A stretch of DNA of 64,000 nt from Photobacterium lipolyticum. Its GTDB lineage: Bacteria; Pseudomonadota; Gammaproteobacteria; Enterobacterales; Vibrionaceae. The notes under the pieces are model-generated. The model was not told where the DNA came from. It ran no database searches and saw only the letters and a list, made by a program, of their open reading frames with translations. The stretch is taken from the NCBI RefSeq assembly GCF_003026475.1, contig NZ_PYMC01000018.1:1-64000 (forward strand), read 5' to 3'. Shown piece by piece: positions 52,062-60,764 of the stretch. How positions within the stretch are numbered: position 1 is the stretch's first letter; every line of letters begins with the position of its first letter. The translations under genes were made by a program, and so were the position numbers.

Positions 52062-52700
52062 ATGGAATATTTAGAGAGAATTAAGCGGTTAGCTAAAATT
52101 CAAGGCATCAGCCAAAAGCAACTCGGTGAAGCATTAGAGCTTCAACAAGGCACAATGAGCCGTAAGTTGTCGGGAAAGTACGGTATTGAGGTGCGTGAGC
52201 TTGAAAAAATAGCTGACACCCTGAATACGTCTATCAGTTATATCCTGACGGGCCAGATTGATACTGGAACACAGGCAACCACAACGATCACCAACGAATC
52301 GACACAAGGTACAACCTGTACCTATATTCCGATTATTCATCGCAAAGACTTCATTTCATACCGCGAAGGGGGATCTGTTGACGTTGTTAGCAAACGCGCT
52401 ATTCCTCAACACCTTAAGCGTGATGAGTGCCTTGGTTTGTTCGTGGATAATGAAAATATTGCCCAATGTGCCCCTGTGGGTAGCTATGCCCTGGCAACCA
52501 AAACGGCAGCTTATAGCCCCAAGCAACCGGTTTTTGCCTCTGTTCGAGGCAGTGAACCTGATTTTTACCACATGACCCAATTAGCTGACGGTGTCGTTTT
52601 CTCAACGTCACAGCCTGATTTTCCGAATCTGTTTGTGAACAATGATGAGTACCAGATCCACGGTTACATTATTCAGTCTGACTGGGCATATAATCGATAA
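52062..52700 (+). CDS. CI-like repressor with degenerate LexA-type C-terminal domain
   Basis: A 212-aa regulator: N-terminal XRE helix-turn-helix (AKIQGISQKQLGEALELQQGTMSRKLSG, about 9-37) and a C-terminal domain resembling LexA/CI S24 proteins. In the place of the GDSM motif it reads VDNENIAQCAPVG, and no catalytic Lys is evident, so it probably cannot cleave itself. It may therefore be a stable repressor of a chromosomal function or a decayed prophage repressor. The ATG at 52062 begins right at the helix-turn-helix. The frame is open to 52026. No phage genes are nearby. Confidence 0.75.
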   Translation: MEYLERIKRLAKIQGISQKQLGEALELQQGTMSRKLSGKYGIEVRELEKIADTLNTSISYILTGQIDTGTQATTTITNESTQGTTCTYIPIIHRKDFISYREGGSVDVVSKRAIPQHLKRDECLGLFVDNENIAQCAPVGSYALATKTAAYSPKQPVFASVRGSEPDFYHMTQLADGVVFSTSQPDFPNLFVNNDEYQIHGYIIQSDWAYNR

Positions 52701-52784
52701 CTATCCAGCTTAGGCCATGCCGAGCGTGACTTAAGGCTGTAACTCCGTAAAATAGCTGAGGTTAAATGATGAATTGGTATCTAT

Positions 52785-53315
52785 ATGTCGACTATTATCG
52801 TTGCCTCAGCGAATCCAGCCAAAATATCTGCCGTCGCTGATGCTTTTTGTGAAGCGTTTCCTGAGCAGTCTTTCTCTATCGAAGGGATAAGTGTCTCAAG
52901 TGAAGTAAGAGATCAGCCGCTATCTGCCGATGAAACGTTGCGAGGTGCTCGTAACCGGGTTAAGAATGCTCGTCAAATACGCCCGGAAGCTGACTACTAT
53001 GTCGGGCTGGAAGCGGGTATAGATGGGCACTATACCTTCGCCTGGATGGTAATTGAAAATGGAAATCAACGCGGTGAGGCTCGCTCTGCTTCGCTTCCTT
53101 TACCTGCGCAGGCATTGGAAAAAATACAACAAGGTATTGAATTGGGTGATGTGATGGACGAAATGTTCAATCAACAGAACATCAAGCAAAAAGGCGGGGC
53201 CATTGCAATGCTAACCAATAATATACTCAGCCGCAGTTCTGTCTATCAGCAGGCATTGATCCTAGCTCTGATCCCTTTCATGAATCAGACGCTATTTCCA
53301 GCCAGTAAGAGCTAG
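52785..53315 (+). CDS. yjjX: Inosine/xanthosine triphosphatase (YjjX)
   Basis: House-cleaning NTPase that removes ITP and XTP, 176 aa. The motif IIVASANPAKISAVADAF at the N-terminus, SADETLRGARNRVKNA and GLEAGID are typical of the YjjX family. It lies next to trpR and slt as in other gammaproteobacteria. Confidence 0.94.
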   Translation: MSTIIVASANPAKISAVADAFCEAFPEQSFSIEGISVSSEVRDQPLSADETLRGARNRVKNARQIRPEADYYVGLEAGIDGHYTFAWMVIENGNQRGEARSASLPLPAQALEKIQQGIELGDVMDEMFNQQNIKQKGGAIAMLTNNILSRSSVYQQALILALIPFMNQTLFPASKS

Positions 53316-53366
53316 CTTCTCCAACAGAAGCCCCAAACAGGCCGTGATTCAGCTACCGGTTGGCAA

Positions 53367-53675
53367 TTATTGCTGCTTTTTCAGCAACTCAGCCAACCAA
53401 GCTTTTGTTTCGTCATCGTGATGCTTTAACTCATTTGAACCACGGGTGATAGTCGCGACGCCAACGCCAAGCAACTCACTGATTTTACGTTGGCTGCGTT
53501 GCCCGTTTAGCAGTTCGTGAAGAATATTTACTCGTCCCAGCAGGGTATCCTTCTCATCGGGAGTCAGTAGGAACTTTAACAAGACATCATCTTTTTGCTC
53601 ACTTGCAGCCTGACGCAATAAATCGACGACCTGTTGCCAGTCAGTAAAATCAGGCATTTCTGGAGTTGTGGACAT
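53367..53675 (-). CDS. trpR: Trp operon repressor TrpR
   Basis: Tryptophan-activated repressor, 102 aa. The helix-turn-helix and its flanks QRSQRKISELLGVGVATITRGSNELK match TrpR exactly in form, and LLTPDEKDTLLGRVNILHELL is the dimerisation/tryptophan-binding region. I did not find a trp operator (ACTAGT-type) in the 120 bp upstream, so self-regulation is uncertain. Convergent with yjjX. Confidence 0.96.
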   Translation of the reverse strand: MSTTPEMPDFTDWQQVVDLLRQAASEQKDDVLLKFLLTPDEKDTLLGRVNILHELLNGQRSQRKISELLGVGVATITRGSNELKHHDDETKAWLAELLKKQQ

Positions 53676-53795
53676 TTAAACCTCATTACAGCATTTTGAA
53701 TCTGATAAGAATTTTACCGTGTTATTGCAATTTCACCAAGGTTATACCAACCGGATTACCCCAAACCGTCTCAATCTGCGTGATTCAAACTGGTA

Positions 53796-55727
53796 TCAAT
53801 AACGCGCCGATAATTCATCCTGATTCAGCAGGCTGGTTTCCTTACCAATCAGATCACCGTAATACACTTCAAACATCAATACGTTCTGCACATATCCCCG
53901 AGTTTCATTAAAAGGAATCGCCTCAATAAAAGCGAATACATCCAGCATACTATCACTTCCTTCGCGCCACCGATTCACCCTCGTCGGCCCGGCATTATAC
54001 GCGGCAAACGCATACACCCGATTATTATCGTAACGATCGAGCATCATCTTAAGGTATCCGCTGCCTAAACGAATATTGACGCCAGGATCAAACAGGCTGT
54101 GTTTACCTTGGTAATTCCGGCCCAATTGTTCCGCCGTATCTTTTGCCGTCGCAGGCATCAGTTGCATTAAACCACGTGCCCCTACCGGAGATTGTGCTTC
54201 CGCATTCCAGGCGCTTTCCTGTCTTGCCAGCGCCATCATCGTCGTCGTTGGCACGCCTCGTCTTTTGCTGAAAAAATCAAACCACCATTTATGAGCAATG
54301 GGAAAACGTAACTCGATGTGATCCCATAACTGGCCAGAAATCGTCGCCTGCACTGCCAGGTGATGCCACTTATTGGCAGCAGCATAAGAGGCCAGGATCT
54401 GAAGCTGCTCGTTATCAAGGCCATTCAGCAAATAGGTCCACTCACGGTTGGCTGCAAAAATCTTATCCAATGCAATTAACTCCCTGATCCGATTCAGTGT
54501 TTCTGCGTATACCTGACTAAGTTTCAATGTCGAAGGAGCTTTTTTTACCGGATAATGAATCGGTTTCTTCAACACTGTTGCGGCGGCGACACTATAAAAA
54601 TCACGCTGGCCAAGTAGCGATGTGTAGATTTTGTCTGCGGCTTGTTGTTGACCTTTTTGTGCCAGTAAATGAGCTTGCCAGAATGTCCACCGGCTTGTTT
54701 GCTTCACTTCTTTCGGCAAGTGCTTAATCCACTCTTCGGCACCTTGCCAGTCCGCCTCTCTAATGGCTAAACGGATCCGGCGTTCAAGCAGGTGAGTTTG
54801 GCGGCTGGTGCGAATTTTACTGTCGCGCCACCGGATCAACTCTTCCTTCTCGGTCGAAAATAGCCGCGCCGCGCAATAGTCAGCCAACACCTGACGTTTT
54901 GCCTTGCCGAAGTGTTGCCCGTCCATCACCGCCTGATATTGCTTCACCGCTTCTTTGATATCTTTGCGCGCCAAACGTTTATACGAAATCACCGTAAGAT
55001 ACTGATTAAAAGGCGTTACTCTGCTACGTTTTGCAAAGCGCGAAACCTGTTCCGGCTTCTCAAATAATGCCAAGATGTCGTCGCCTTTCTTTTTACCGGC
55101 TTCGGTCAGCTGCTTATTCAGATACTGTAAACGACTGCTATTGCCTTCTGCATATACCAAGAGCATGCGATCAAGGATCAAGGTATCTGTCCGTTGTCCT
55201 GCTTTTTGCCACTTTGCGAGCAAAGGATCACAGGCATCACTGATCGATTTGCCCGTCAGCCAGAGAGACTGCGCCCCCTGCCAGGCAACGGCCGTATTTC
55301 CCAGCTTACTCTGGGCATAATAGTAGTGACATTTCAGTAGCTCTCCCCCCGGGGGCATCGGTTGTACATCAATGAAATTTTGCCAACGACTCGTATTGGC
55401 CAAGAGTGCCAGATACCGTTCTTTAATCGTGGAGCCAAACGGCAAGGACTGATGATCGTCAATAAATGCTTCGACCTGCTCAGGCGTTTTATCTTTCAAA
55501 TGGCGAGTAAAATCACGATAGTCGAGGTAGGGGGACAGCGGATAATCGTCAAGCTTCTCTCGCAGCTGACGATATTTGTCTAGATTGTTATTCTCCAGTG
55601 CGACGCCAGCCTGTTCATACCACTCACGTTGCTGTTCTAGCGGTGCCGCCTGGCTGATCAGAGCGCACCCTAACCCCAGCATAAGCAAGACGGCTGATAA
55701 GACCTTATGGACAAAAAAGCGAGACAC
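53796..55727 (-). CDS. slt: Soluble lytic murein transglycosylase Slt
   Basis: Periplasmic peptidoglycan-cleaving enzyme, 643 aa. Signal peptide at about 8-27 (VLSAVLLMLGLGCALISQAA), a large superhelical U/L domain of helices (about 30-480), then the catalytic C-domain with Glu504 in ALARQESAWNAEAQSPVGARGLMQLMP and the AYNAGPTRV motif. The start is a GTG at 55727 with GGAG about 7 nt upstream. It releases anhydro-muropeptides for recycling. Divergent from ettA. Confidence 0.95.
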   Translation of the reverse strand: MSRFFVHKVLSAVLLMLGLGCALISQAAPLEQQREWYEQAGVALENNNLDKYRQLREKLDDYPLSPYLDYRDFTRHLKDKTPEQVEAFIDDHQSLPFGSTIKERYLALLANTSRWQNFIDVQPMPPGGELLKCHYYYAQSKLGNTAVAWQGAQSLWLTGKSISDACDPLLAKWQKAGQRTDTLILDRMLLVYAEGNSSRLQYLNKQLTEAGKKKGDDILALFEKPEQVSRFAKRSRVTPFNQYLTVISYKRLARKDIKEAVKQYQAVMDGQHFGKAKRQVLADYCAARLFSTEKEELIRWRDSKIRTSRQTHLLERRIRLAIREADWQGAEEWIKHLPKEVKQTSRWTFWQAHLLAQKGQQQAADKIYTSLLGQRDFYSVAAATVLKKPIHYPVKKAPSTLKLSQVYAETLNRIRELIALDKIFAANREWTYLLNGLDNEQLQILASYAAANKWHHLAVQATISGQLWDHIELRFPIAHKWWFDFFSKRRGVPTTTMMALARQESAWNAEAQSPVGARGLMQLMPATAKDTAEQLGRNYQGKHSLFDPGVNIRLGSGYLKMMLDRYDNNRVYAFAAYNAGPTRVNRWREGSDSMLDVFAFIEAIPFNETRGYVQNVLMFEVYYGDLIGKETSLLNQDELSARY

Positions 55728-55867
55728 TAGAAAACTCCATTCCGGTTTGCTGTTTTAGTCTGGTATTTGTATTCATTTTAACCGCTAATTATGATCAGTA
55801 CTGTTAATGTTAGGTCGAGAACGAGTAAAATACTCCCTTTCAATTAGATTAGAGATCGCAAACAGAT

Positions 55868-57535
55868 ATGGCTGAATACGTCTATACCATGTCGCGCGTG
55901 GGCAAAATTGTTCCACCAAAGCGTCAAATTCTGAAAAATATTTCTTTAAGCTTTTTTCCTGGAGCCAAAATCGGTGTTCTGGGTTTAAACGGTTCGGGTA
56001 AATCAACCCTGCTACGTATCATGGCCGGTATCGACACCGATATCGAAGGTGAAGCCCGCCCGCAAGCGGGTTTAAACGTCGGCTACCTTCCACAGGAACC
56101 GGTACTTGACGAAGAAAAAACTGTACGTGAAATCGTTGAGGAAGCAGTCTCTGACGTTAAAGATGCCCTTACTCGCCTTGACGCGGTTTATGCCGCCTAC
56201 GCAGAACCCGATGCCGACTTCGATGTGCTGGCAAAAGAGCAAGGTGAACTTGAAGCGCTGATTGAAACCAAAGATGGTCACAATCTTGAAAACGCACTTG
56301 AGCGTGCCGCTGATGCCCTGCGTCTACCTGAATGGGACGCTCCAATCAAATTGCTATCGGGTGGCGAACGTCGCCGTGTTGCCCTTTGCCGCTTACTGCT
56401 TGATAAGCCAGACATGCTTCTGCTGGATGAGCCAACCAACCACCTTGATGCAGAATCTGTTGCCTGGTTAGAGCACTTCTTATGTGATTACAGCGGTACC
56501 GTGGTGGCAATTACCCACGACCGTTACTTCCTGGATAACGCCGCAGGCTGGATTCTGGAACTTGACCGCGGCGAAGGTATTCCATGGCAAGGTAACTACA
56601 CCTCTTGGCTAGAACAGAAAGATGCACGTTTGCAGCAAGAGTCATCACAAGAAAATGCGCGTCAGAAGACTATCGCTAAAGAGCTTGAATGGGTTCGCCA
56701 AAACCCTAAAGGTCGCCAGGCTAAATCTAAAGCCCGTATGGCTCGTTTTGAAGAGCTAAATACCAGCGATCACCAGAAACGAAATGAAACCAATGAACTG
56801 TTCATTCCGCCGGGTGAGCGCCTGGGTGATAAGGTTATTGATGTTACAAACCTGACCAAATCATTTGGTGATCGCGTTCTGATTGATGACTTGTCATTTA
56901 GCATGCCAAAAGGTGCTATCGTCGGCATTATCGGTGCTAACGGTGCCGGTAAATCCACCCTGTTCAAAATGCTAAGCGGTAGCGAGCAGCCTGATTCCGG
57001 TACGATCGAGCTGGGTACAACAGTCAGCCTGGCATCGGTTGATCAGTTCCGTGACAGCATGAACGATGACAACACTGTATATCAGGAAATTTCTGAAGGT
57101 GCAGAGATCATCCGCATCAATAATTATGAAGTACCGGCACGTGCATACGTTTCACGTTTCAACTTCCGTGGCAGTGATCAACAAAAACGCATTGGCGATC
57201 TGTCTGGTGGTGAACGTAACCGTGTTCACTTAGCAAAACTGCTAAAAGCCGGTGGCAACGTATTACTCCTCGATGAACCGACCAATGACCTGGATGTTGA
57301 AACGCTGCGAGCACTGGAAGAAGCGCTGCTTGAGTTCCCTGGCTGTGCCATGGTTATCTCGCACGACCGTTGGTTCCTTGACCGTATCGCAACGCACATT
57401 CTTGACTACCGTGATGAAGGTCAGGTTAACTTTTACGAAGGTAACTACACCGAATACACCGACTGGTTGAAGAAAACCCTTGGTGCGCAAGCGGCAGAAC
57501 CGCACCGTATCAAGTACAAGCGCATGACAAAGTAA
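55868..57535 (+). CDS. ettA: Energy-dependent translational throttle EttA (ABC-F)
   Basis: Ribosome-binding ABC-F ATPase that gates translation at low energy, 555 aa. Two ABC domains: the first has GLNGSGKST at 39-47, LSGGERRRVALCRLLL and LLLDEPTNHLD, and the second has GANGAGKST, LSGGERNRVHLAKLL and LLDEPTNDLD. The P-site interaction motif region EWVRQNPKGRQAKSKARMARFEEL lies between them. No membrane domain. A strong terminator follows at 57576. Confidence 0.97.
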   Translation: MAEYVYTMSRVGKIVPPKRQILKNISLSFFPGAKIGVLGLNGSGKSTLLRIMAGIDTDIEGEARPQAGLNVGYLPQEPVLDEEKTVREIVEEAVSDVKDALTRLDAVYAAYAEPDADFDVLAKEQGELEALIETKDGHNLENALERAADALRLPEWDAPIKLLSGGERRRVALCRLLLDKPDMLLLDEPTNHLDAESVAWLEHFLCDYSGTVVAITHDRYFLDNAAGWILELDRGEGIPWQGNYTSWLEQKDARLQQESSQENARQKTIAKELEWVRQNPKGRQAKSKARMARFEELNTSDHQKRNETNELFIPPGERLGDKVIDVTNLTKSFGDRVLIDDLSFSMPKGAIVGIIGANGAGKSTLFKMLSGSEQPDSGTIELGTTVSLASVDQFRDSMNDDNTVYQEISEGAEIIRINNYEVPARAYVSRFNFRGSDQQKRIGDLSGGERNRVHLAKLLKAGGNVLLLDEPTNDLDVETLRALEEALLEFPGCAMVISHDRWFLDRIATHILDYRDEGQVNFYEGNYTEYTDWLKKTLGAQAAEPHRIKYKRMTK

Positions 57536-57575
57536 TGTCCTGCTAAACGAACATTACTGACATTGTATTACTGAC

Positions 57576-57606
57576 AAAAAAGGGGCTGCCAATGCAGCCC
57601 TTTTTT
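57576..57606 (+). terminator. ettA terminator
   Basis: GGGCTGC/GCAGCCC stem with a CAAT loop, extended by A/T pairs, followed by TTTTTT. Confidence 0.9.
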
Positions 57607-57755
57607 GTTCATGCCTGATCTCTCAACAAATTCCATAAAAACCTGTTTGACTAAATACAGGGTTACTTGGGTATATATGGTTTTGTGATCACATCCCTAG
57701 AGAAAAATCTCATTTATACGTACACTTACAAGATAATCATTAAAAAAAGATCACT

Positions 57756-58136
57756 ATGACTGAACGTCGTCAATTCATACGCATCCTCTACCAATCACCC
57801 GCTACGTTACGTCAGGCAGAAGGTGAATGGCAGACTGTTGTCCGTGATTTATCATTAAAAGGGATATTGCTCACCTGCCCGCCTGACTGGCAGCCCAGCA
57901 CCGATCCCCACTACACGGTCAACTTTTGCCTACATGAATGCGACATTGAACTGACGATGGAAACTCAGTTAATCAGTCACTGCCGCGATTTTTTACGAAT
58001 GAAAATTCACCACCTTGATATTGACAGTGCCAGCCATTTGAAACGCCTTGTCGAACTAAATGTCGGAACTGATGAGCTATTACATCGCGAACTGGAACAA
58101 CTGACAGATTTAGAAAATCACCTTAACAAGCACTAG
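57756..58136 (+). CDS. Small PilZ-domain protein
   Basis: A 126-aa single-domain c-di-GMP receptor. The binding motif RxxxR is R5-Q-F-I-R9 and DxSxxG is D31-L-S-L-K-G36, so ligand-binding residues are intact. No output domain is present, so it probably acts on a partner protein. It lies 16 bp before an M23 peptidase gene and may be co-transcribed with it, which raises the possibility of c-di-GMP input to cell-wall processing. Confidence 0.9.
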   Translation: MTERRQFIRILYQSPATLRQAEGEWQTVVRDLSLKGILLTCPPDWQPSTDPHYTVNFCLHECDIELTMETQLISHCRDFLRMKIHHLDIDSASHLKRLVELNVGTDELLHRELEQLTDLENHLNKH

Positions 58137-58152
58137 AAGCTAACCAATCATC

Positions 58153-59145
58153 ATGTCCAACAATCTTTGCATCTCAATCTCAGACCACCGAGGAACATCC
58201 CATTATCTGATCAACCACTTTAAAAAACGCTATCTTGCCCTTTTCCTTTTATTACTATCCGCTATTTTGATCGGCGGCAGTTACAGCATTTATGCCCTTT
58301 ACCAGCAAACCCTCTTTTCATCCTCTCAGCTAGATCTGCTGAATGTTGAAGCTGAGCAACTCACGGAATCGCTGTCTGAAGAGAGCGCAGCCAACCAGGC
58401 TCTTACTCAACAACTGGAAGATAAAAATGCAGCACTGGCGCTGCTGGCCCAGCGTGTTGATGATGTTGAAACCATCTTAGGGCTGCAAAATGAAAACGGC
58501 GAAGAGGTGACTTTAGAACAGCGCATCGACAGTGCCGCGATCAGCTCGGCGGTAAGAGGGACGTTATTTCGCCTGATCCCGAATGGCAGCCCGACCCCGG
58601 GTATTCGAATGTCATCAGGCTTTGGTTCCCGGGTACATCCTGTAACCGGTAAAAGAAAATACCATCGAGGGCTCGATTTTGCGGCCAACACCGGTACACC
58701 TATTTATGCCCCTGCTGACGGGGTAGTGGAAGCTGTCAGGCCAAGTAATAAAGGCTCTGGCAACTTCATTAAGCTCAACCACTCATTAGGCTTTGCGACC
58801 ACTTATTCACACATGAGTAAGTTCAAGATAAAAAGAGGCCAATTTGTTCGTAAAGGGGATTTGCTTGGCATGTCTGGCAACACCGGGCTATCAACCGGGC
58901 CGCATTTACATTATGAAATTCGTTTTTTAGGCCGCGCCCTTAATCCGCGATCATTTGTCACCTGGACGCCCGAAAATTTTGATTCGTTGTTTGAAAAAGA
59001 AAAAACCGTTCAATGGGCGGCACTGCTTGAAATGATCAGTAACGTTGTCTCTATGCAGGTGCAGTTAACCCGTGCTCCAGAACAGCTAACATCCATTGAT
59101 ACCGCCAGTACTCAGACGGTATCAACCGATAAGCAGAAGCTGTAG
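58153..59145 (+). CDS. Membrane-anchored M23 metallopeptidase (MepM-like/EnvC-like)
   Basis: A 330-aa peptidoglycan endopeptidase: N-terminal membrane segment (about 28-50), coiled coil (about 58-110), and an M23 LytM domain. The zinc ligands are intact: H171-x3-D175 (HRGLDF) and H253 in PHLHYEI, with H220 also placed correctly, so it should be catalytic and not merely an activator like EnvC. It cuts cross-links or acts in daughter-cell separation. Operon with the small PilZ gene. Confidence 0.9.
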   Translation: MSNNLCISISDHRGTSHYLINHFKKRYLALFLLLLSAILIGGSYSIYALYQQTLFSSSQLDLLNVEAEQLTESLSEESAANQALTQQLEDKNAALALLAQRVDDVETILGLQNENGEEVTLEQRIDSAAISSAVRGTLFRLIPNGSPTPGIRMSSGFGSRVHPVTGKRKYHRGLDFAANTGTPIYAPADGVVEAVRPSNKGSGNFIKLNHSLGFATTYSHMSKFKIKRGQFVRKGDLLGMSGNTGLSTGPHLHYEIRFLGRALNPRSFVTWTPENFDSLFEKEKTVQWAALLEMISNVVSMQVQLTRAPEQLTSIDTASTQTVSTDKQKL

Positions 59146-59179
59146 GGTTATACCAATTCCAACAAGCCGGACGGCAATA

Positions 59180-59210
59180 AAAAAGCGAGAGCCGATGCTC
59201 TCGCTTTTTT
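59180..59210 (+). terminator. Bidirectional terminator (M23 gene / radA)
   Basis: AAAAAGCGAGAGC, CGAT loop, GCTCTCGCTTTTT: a long perfect stem with A and T runs on both sides, placed between convergent genes. Confidence 0.9.
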
Positions 59211-59229
59211 GGGGCTAATCAGATGCTAG

Positions 59230-60612
59230 TTACAGAGCAATGCGCTCAAATGCCTCCAGGGCTTCCTGCAAGTCTTCGACCGGAATAACTTCAACGCCAC
59301 TCATCTTGCGACTGGCATTCGCTTTCGGCACTATAACCCGGGTGAAGCCTTGTTTAGCTGCTTCACGGATCCGCTCTATCCCATTAGCTGCCGGACGAAT
59401 ATCCGCATTCAGACCGATTTCACCAAAGACTAAAACATCTTGCGGGATCGGTGCATTCTTAAAGCTCGAATAGATTGAAAGCAGCACGGCCAGATCGGCA
59501 GAGGTCTCCTCAATCTTAATACCGCCTACACAGTTAACGAAAATATCCATGTCTGACAGCATGACCCCGCCATGGCGGGCCAGCACCGCAATCGACATCG
59601 CCAAACGGTTGGTATCATAACCGACGGATAACCGACGAGGATTCTCTGTAACCGAGTTATTACACAGCGCTTGTATTTCCACCAGCAACGGTCTTGTTCC
59701 TTCCCACAAGGTCGTACAGGCGGATCCGGCGTGATTTTTATTCGAACGGCTAAGGAAGATTGCCGATGGATTTTTAACCTGCTTCATGCCCTGTTCTGTC
59801 ATGGCAAAAAAACAAGATTCCGAATCTGCACCAAAACGGTTCTTTGAGGTACGCAATACCCTGAACTTCTCATCAGACGTTGATGATAAGGCAAACAAAC
59901 CATCAACAATGTGGATCAGCTGCATGGGTCCGGCCACATTCGAATCTTTATTAATGTGGCCGACAATCACGAAGGTCACCCCTTCGGTTTTGGCAAAACG
60001 TGTTAACGCCGCAGCCGATTCTTTTACCTGGCTTGGGCTACCGGCAGCGGAATCGGAGTGTGCCACCGTCATGGTCTGAATGGAGTCAATAATGACAAAC
60101 TCCGCTTTTTGCTGAACAACGTGATTTAACACCTGCTCAACCGAGGTTTCAGCAACCACACTGATTTTATCAAGGTTTGGCGTACTCAAACGTTTAGCAC
60201 GTTGGGAAATCTGATGAACCGATTCCTCACCCGAAACATAAAGTGCCGATTTTTCGGCAGCAACAGCGCCAATACTCTGCAATAAAAGGGTAGATTTACC
60301 GGCCCCTGGATCACCACATAACAATAGTACCGAGCCCGGTACAATACCGCCGCCTAAGACGCGATCAAACTCACCGATCCCCGAACTAAAACGGGGCATA
60401 TCTTTGTTTTCAACTTCAGACAGTTTCTGGATCTTCGTTGTCGTTCCCGCATAACTACCGGACGTCGCTGATGTGCCTATCGCTGTCTTGGTTTTAGGAA
60501 TCGTAAACTCTGTAATTGTATTCCAGGCAGCACAAGCGCTGCACTGCCCCTGCCAACGGGGAAAATCTGCACCACACTCACTACACACATAAGCGCGCTT
60601 TGTTTTTGCCAT
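59230..60612 (-). CDS. radA: DNA repair protein RadA (Sms)
   Basis: RecA-like branch-migration helicase of recombination repair, 460 aa. A zinc finger with C10, C13, C24 and C27, RecA-type ATPase with Walker A GDPGAGKST at 100-108, the family signature KNRFG (RTSKNRFG), and a Lon-protease-like C-terminal domain lacking the protease dyad. The ATG at 60612 starts at the conserved MAKTKRAYVC. A longer frame to 60636 is unlikely. Confidence 0.97.
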   Translation of the reverse strand: MAKTKRAYVCSECGADFPRWQGQCSACAAWNTITEFTIPKTKTAIGTSATSGSYAGTTTKIQKLSEVENKDMPRFSSGIGEFDRVLGGGIVPGSVLLLCGDPGAGKSTLLLQSIGAVAAEKSALYVSGEESVHQISQRAKRLSTPNLDKISVVAETSVEQVLNHVVQQKAEFVIIDSIQTMTVAHSDSAAGSPSQVKESAAALTRFAKTEGVTFVIVGHINKDSNVAGPMQLIHIVDGLFALSSTSDEKFRVLRTSKNRFGADSESCFFAMTEQGMKQVKNPSAIFLSRSNKNHAGSACTTLWEGTRPLLVEIQALCNNSVTENPRRLSVGYDTNRLAMSIAVLARHGGVMLSDMDIFVNCVGGIKIEETSADLAVLLSIYSSFKNAPIPQDVLVFGEIGLNADIRPAANGIERIREAAKQGFTRVIVPKANASRKMSGVEVIPVEDLQEALEAFERIAL

Positions 60613-60764
60613 CTCGCATCCTAATTTATTGATCAACCGCGCACTATTTTCAAAAAGAGTATTTAAACGTCGCTTTTAGCAGATTAAACCTGATACAGGC
60701 TAAAGTTTTACTGCAAAATGCAGATAACAAACCAAGGGGTAATGTATCAGAAAAAAGCATATTG

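Noticed and set aside
53676-53795. trp operator for trpR autoregulation
   Set aside because: No ACTAGT-type palindrome is visible in this interval.
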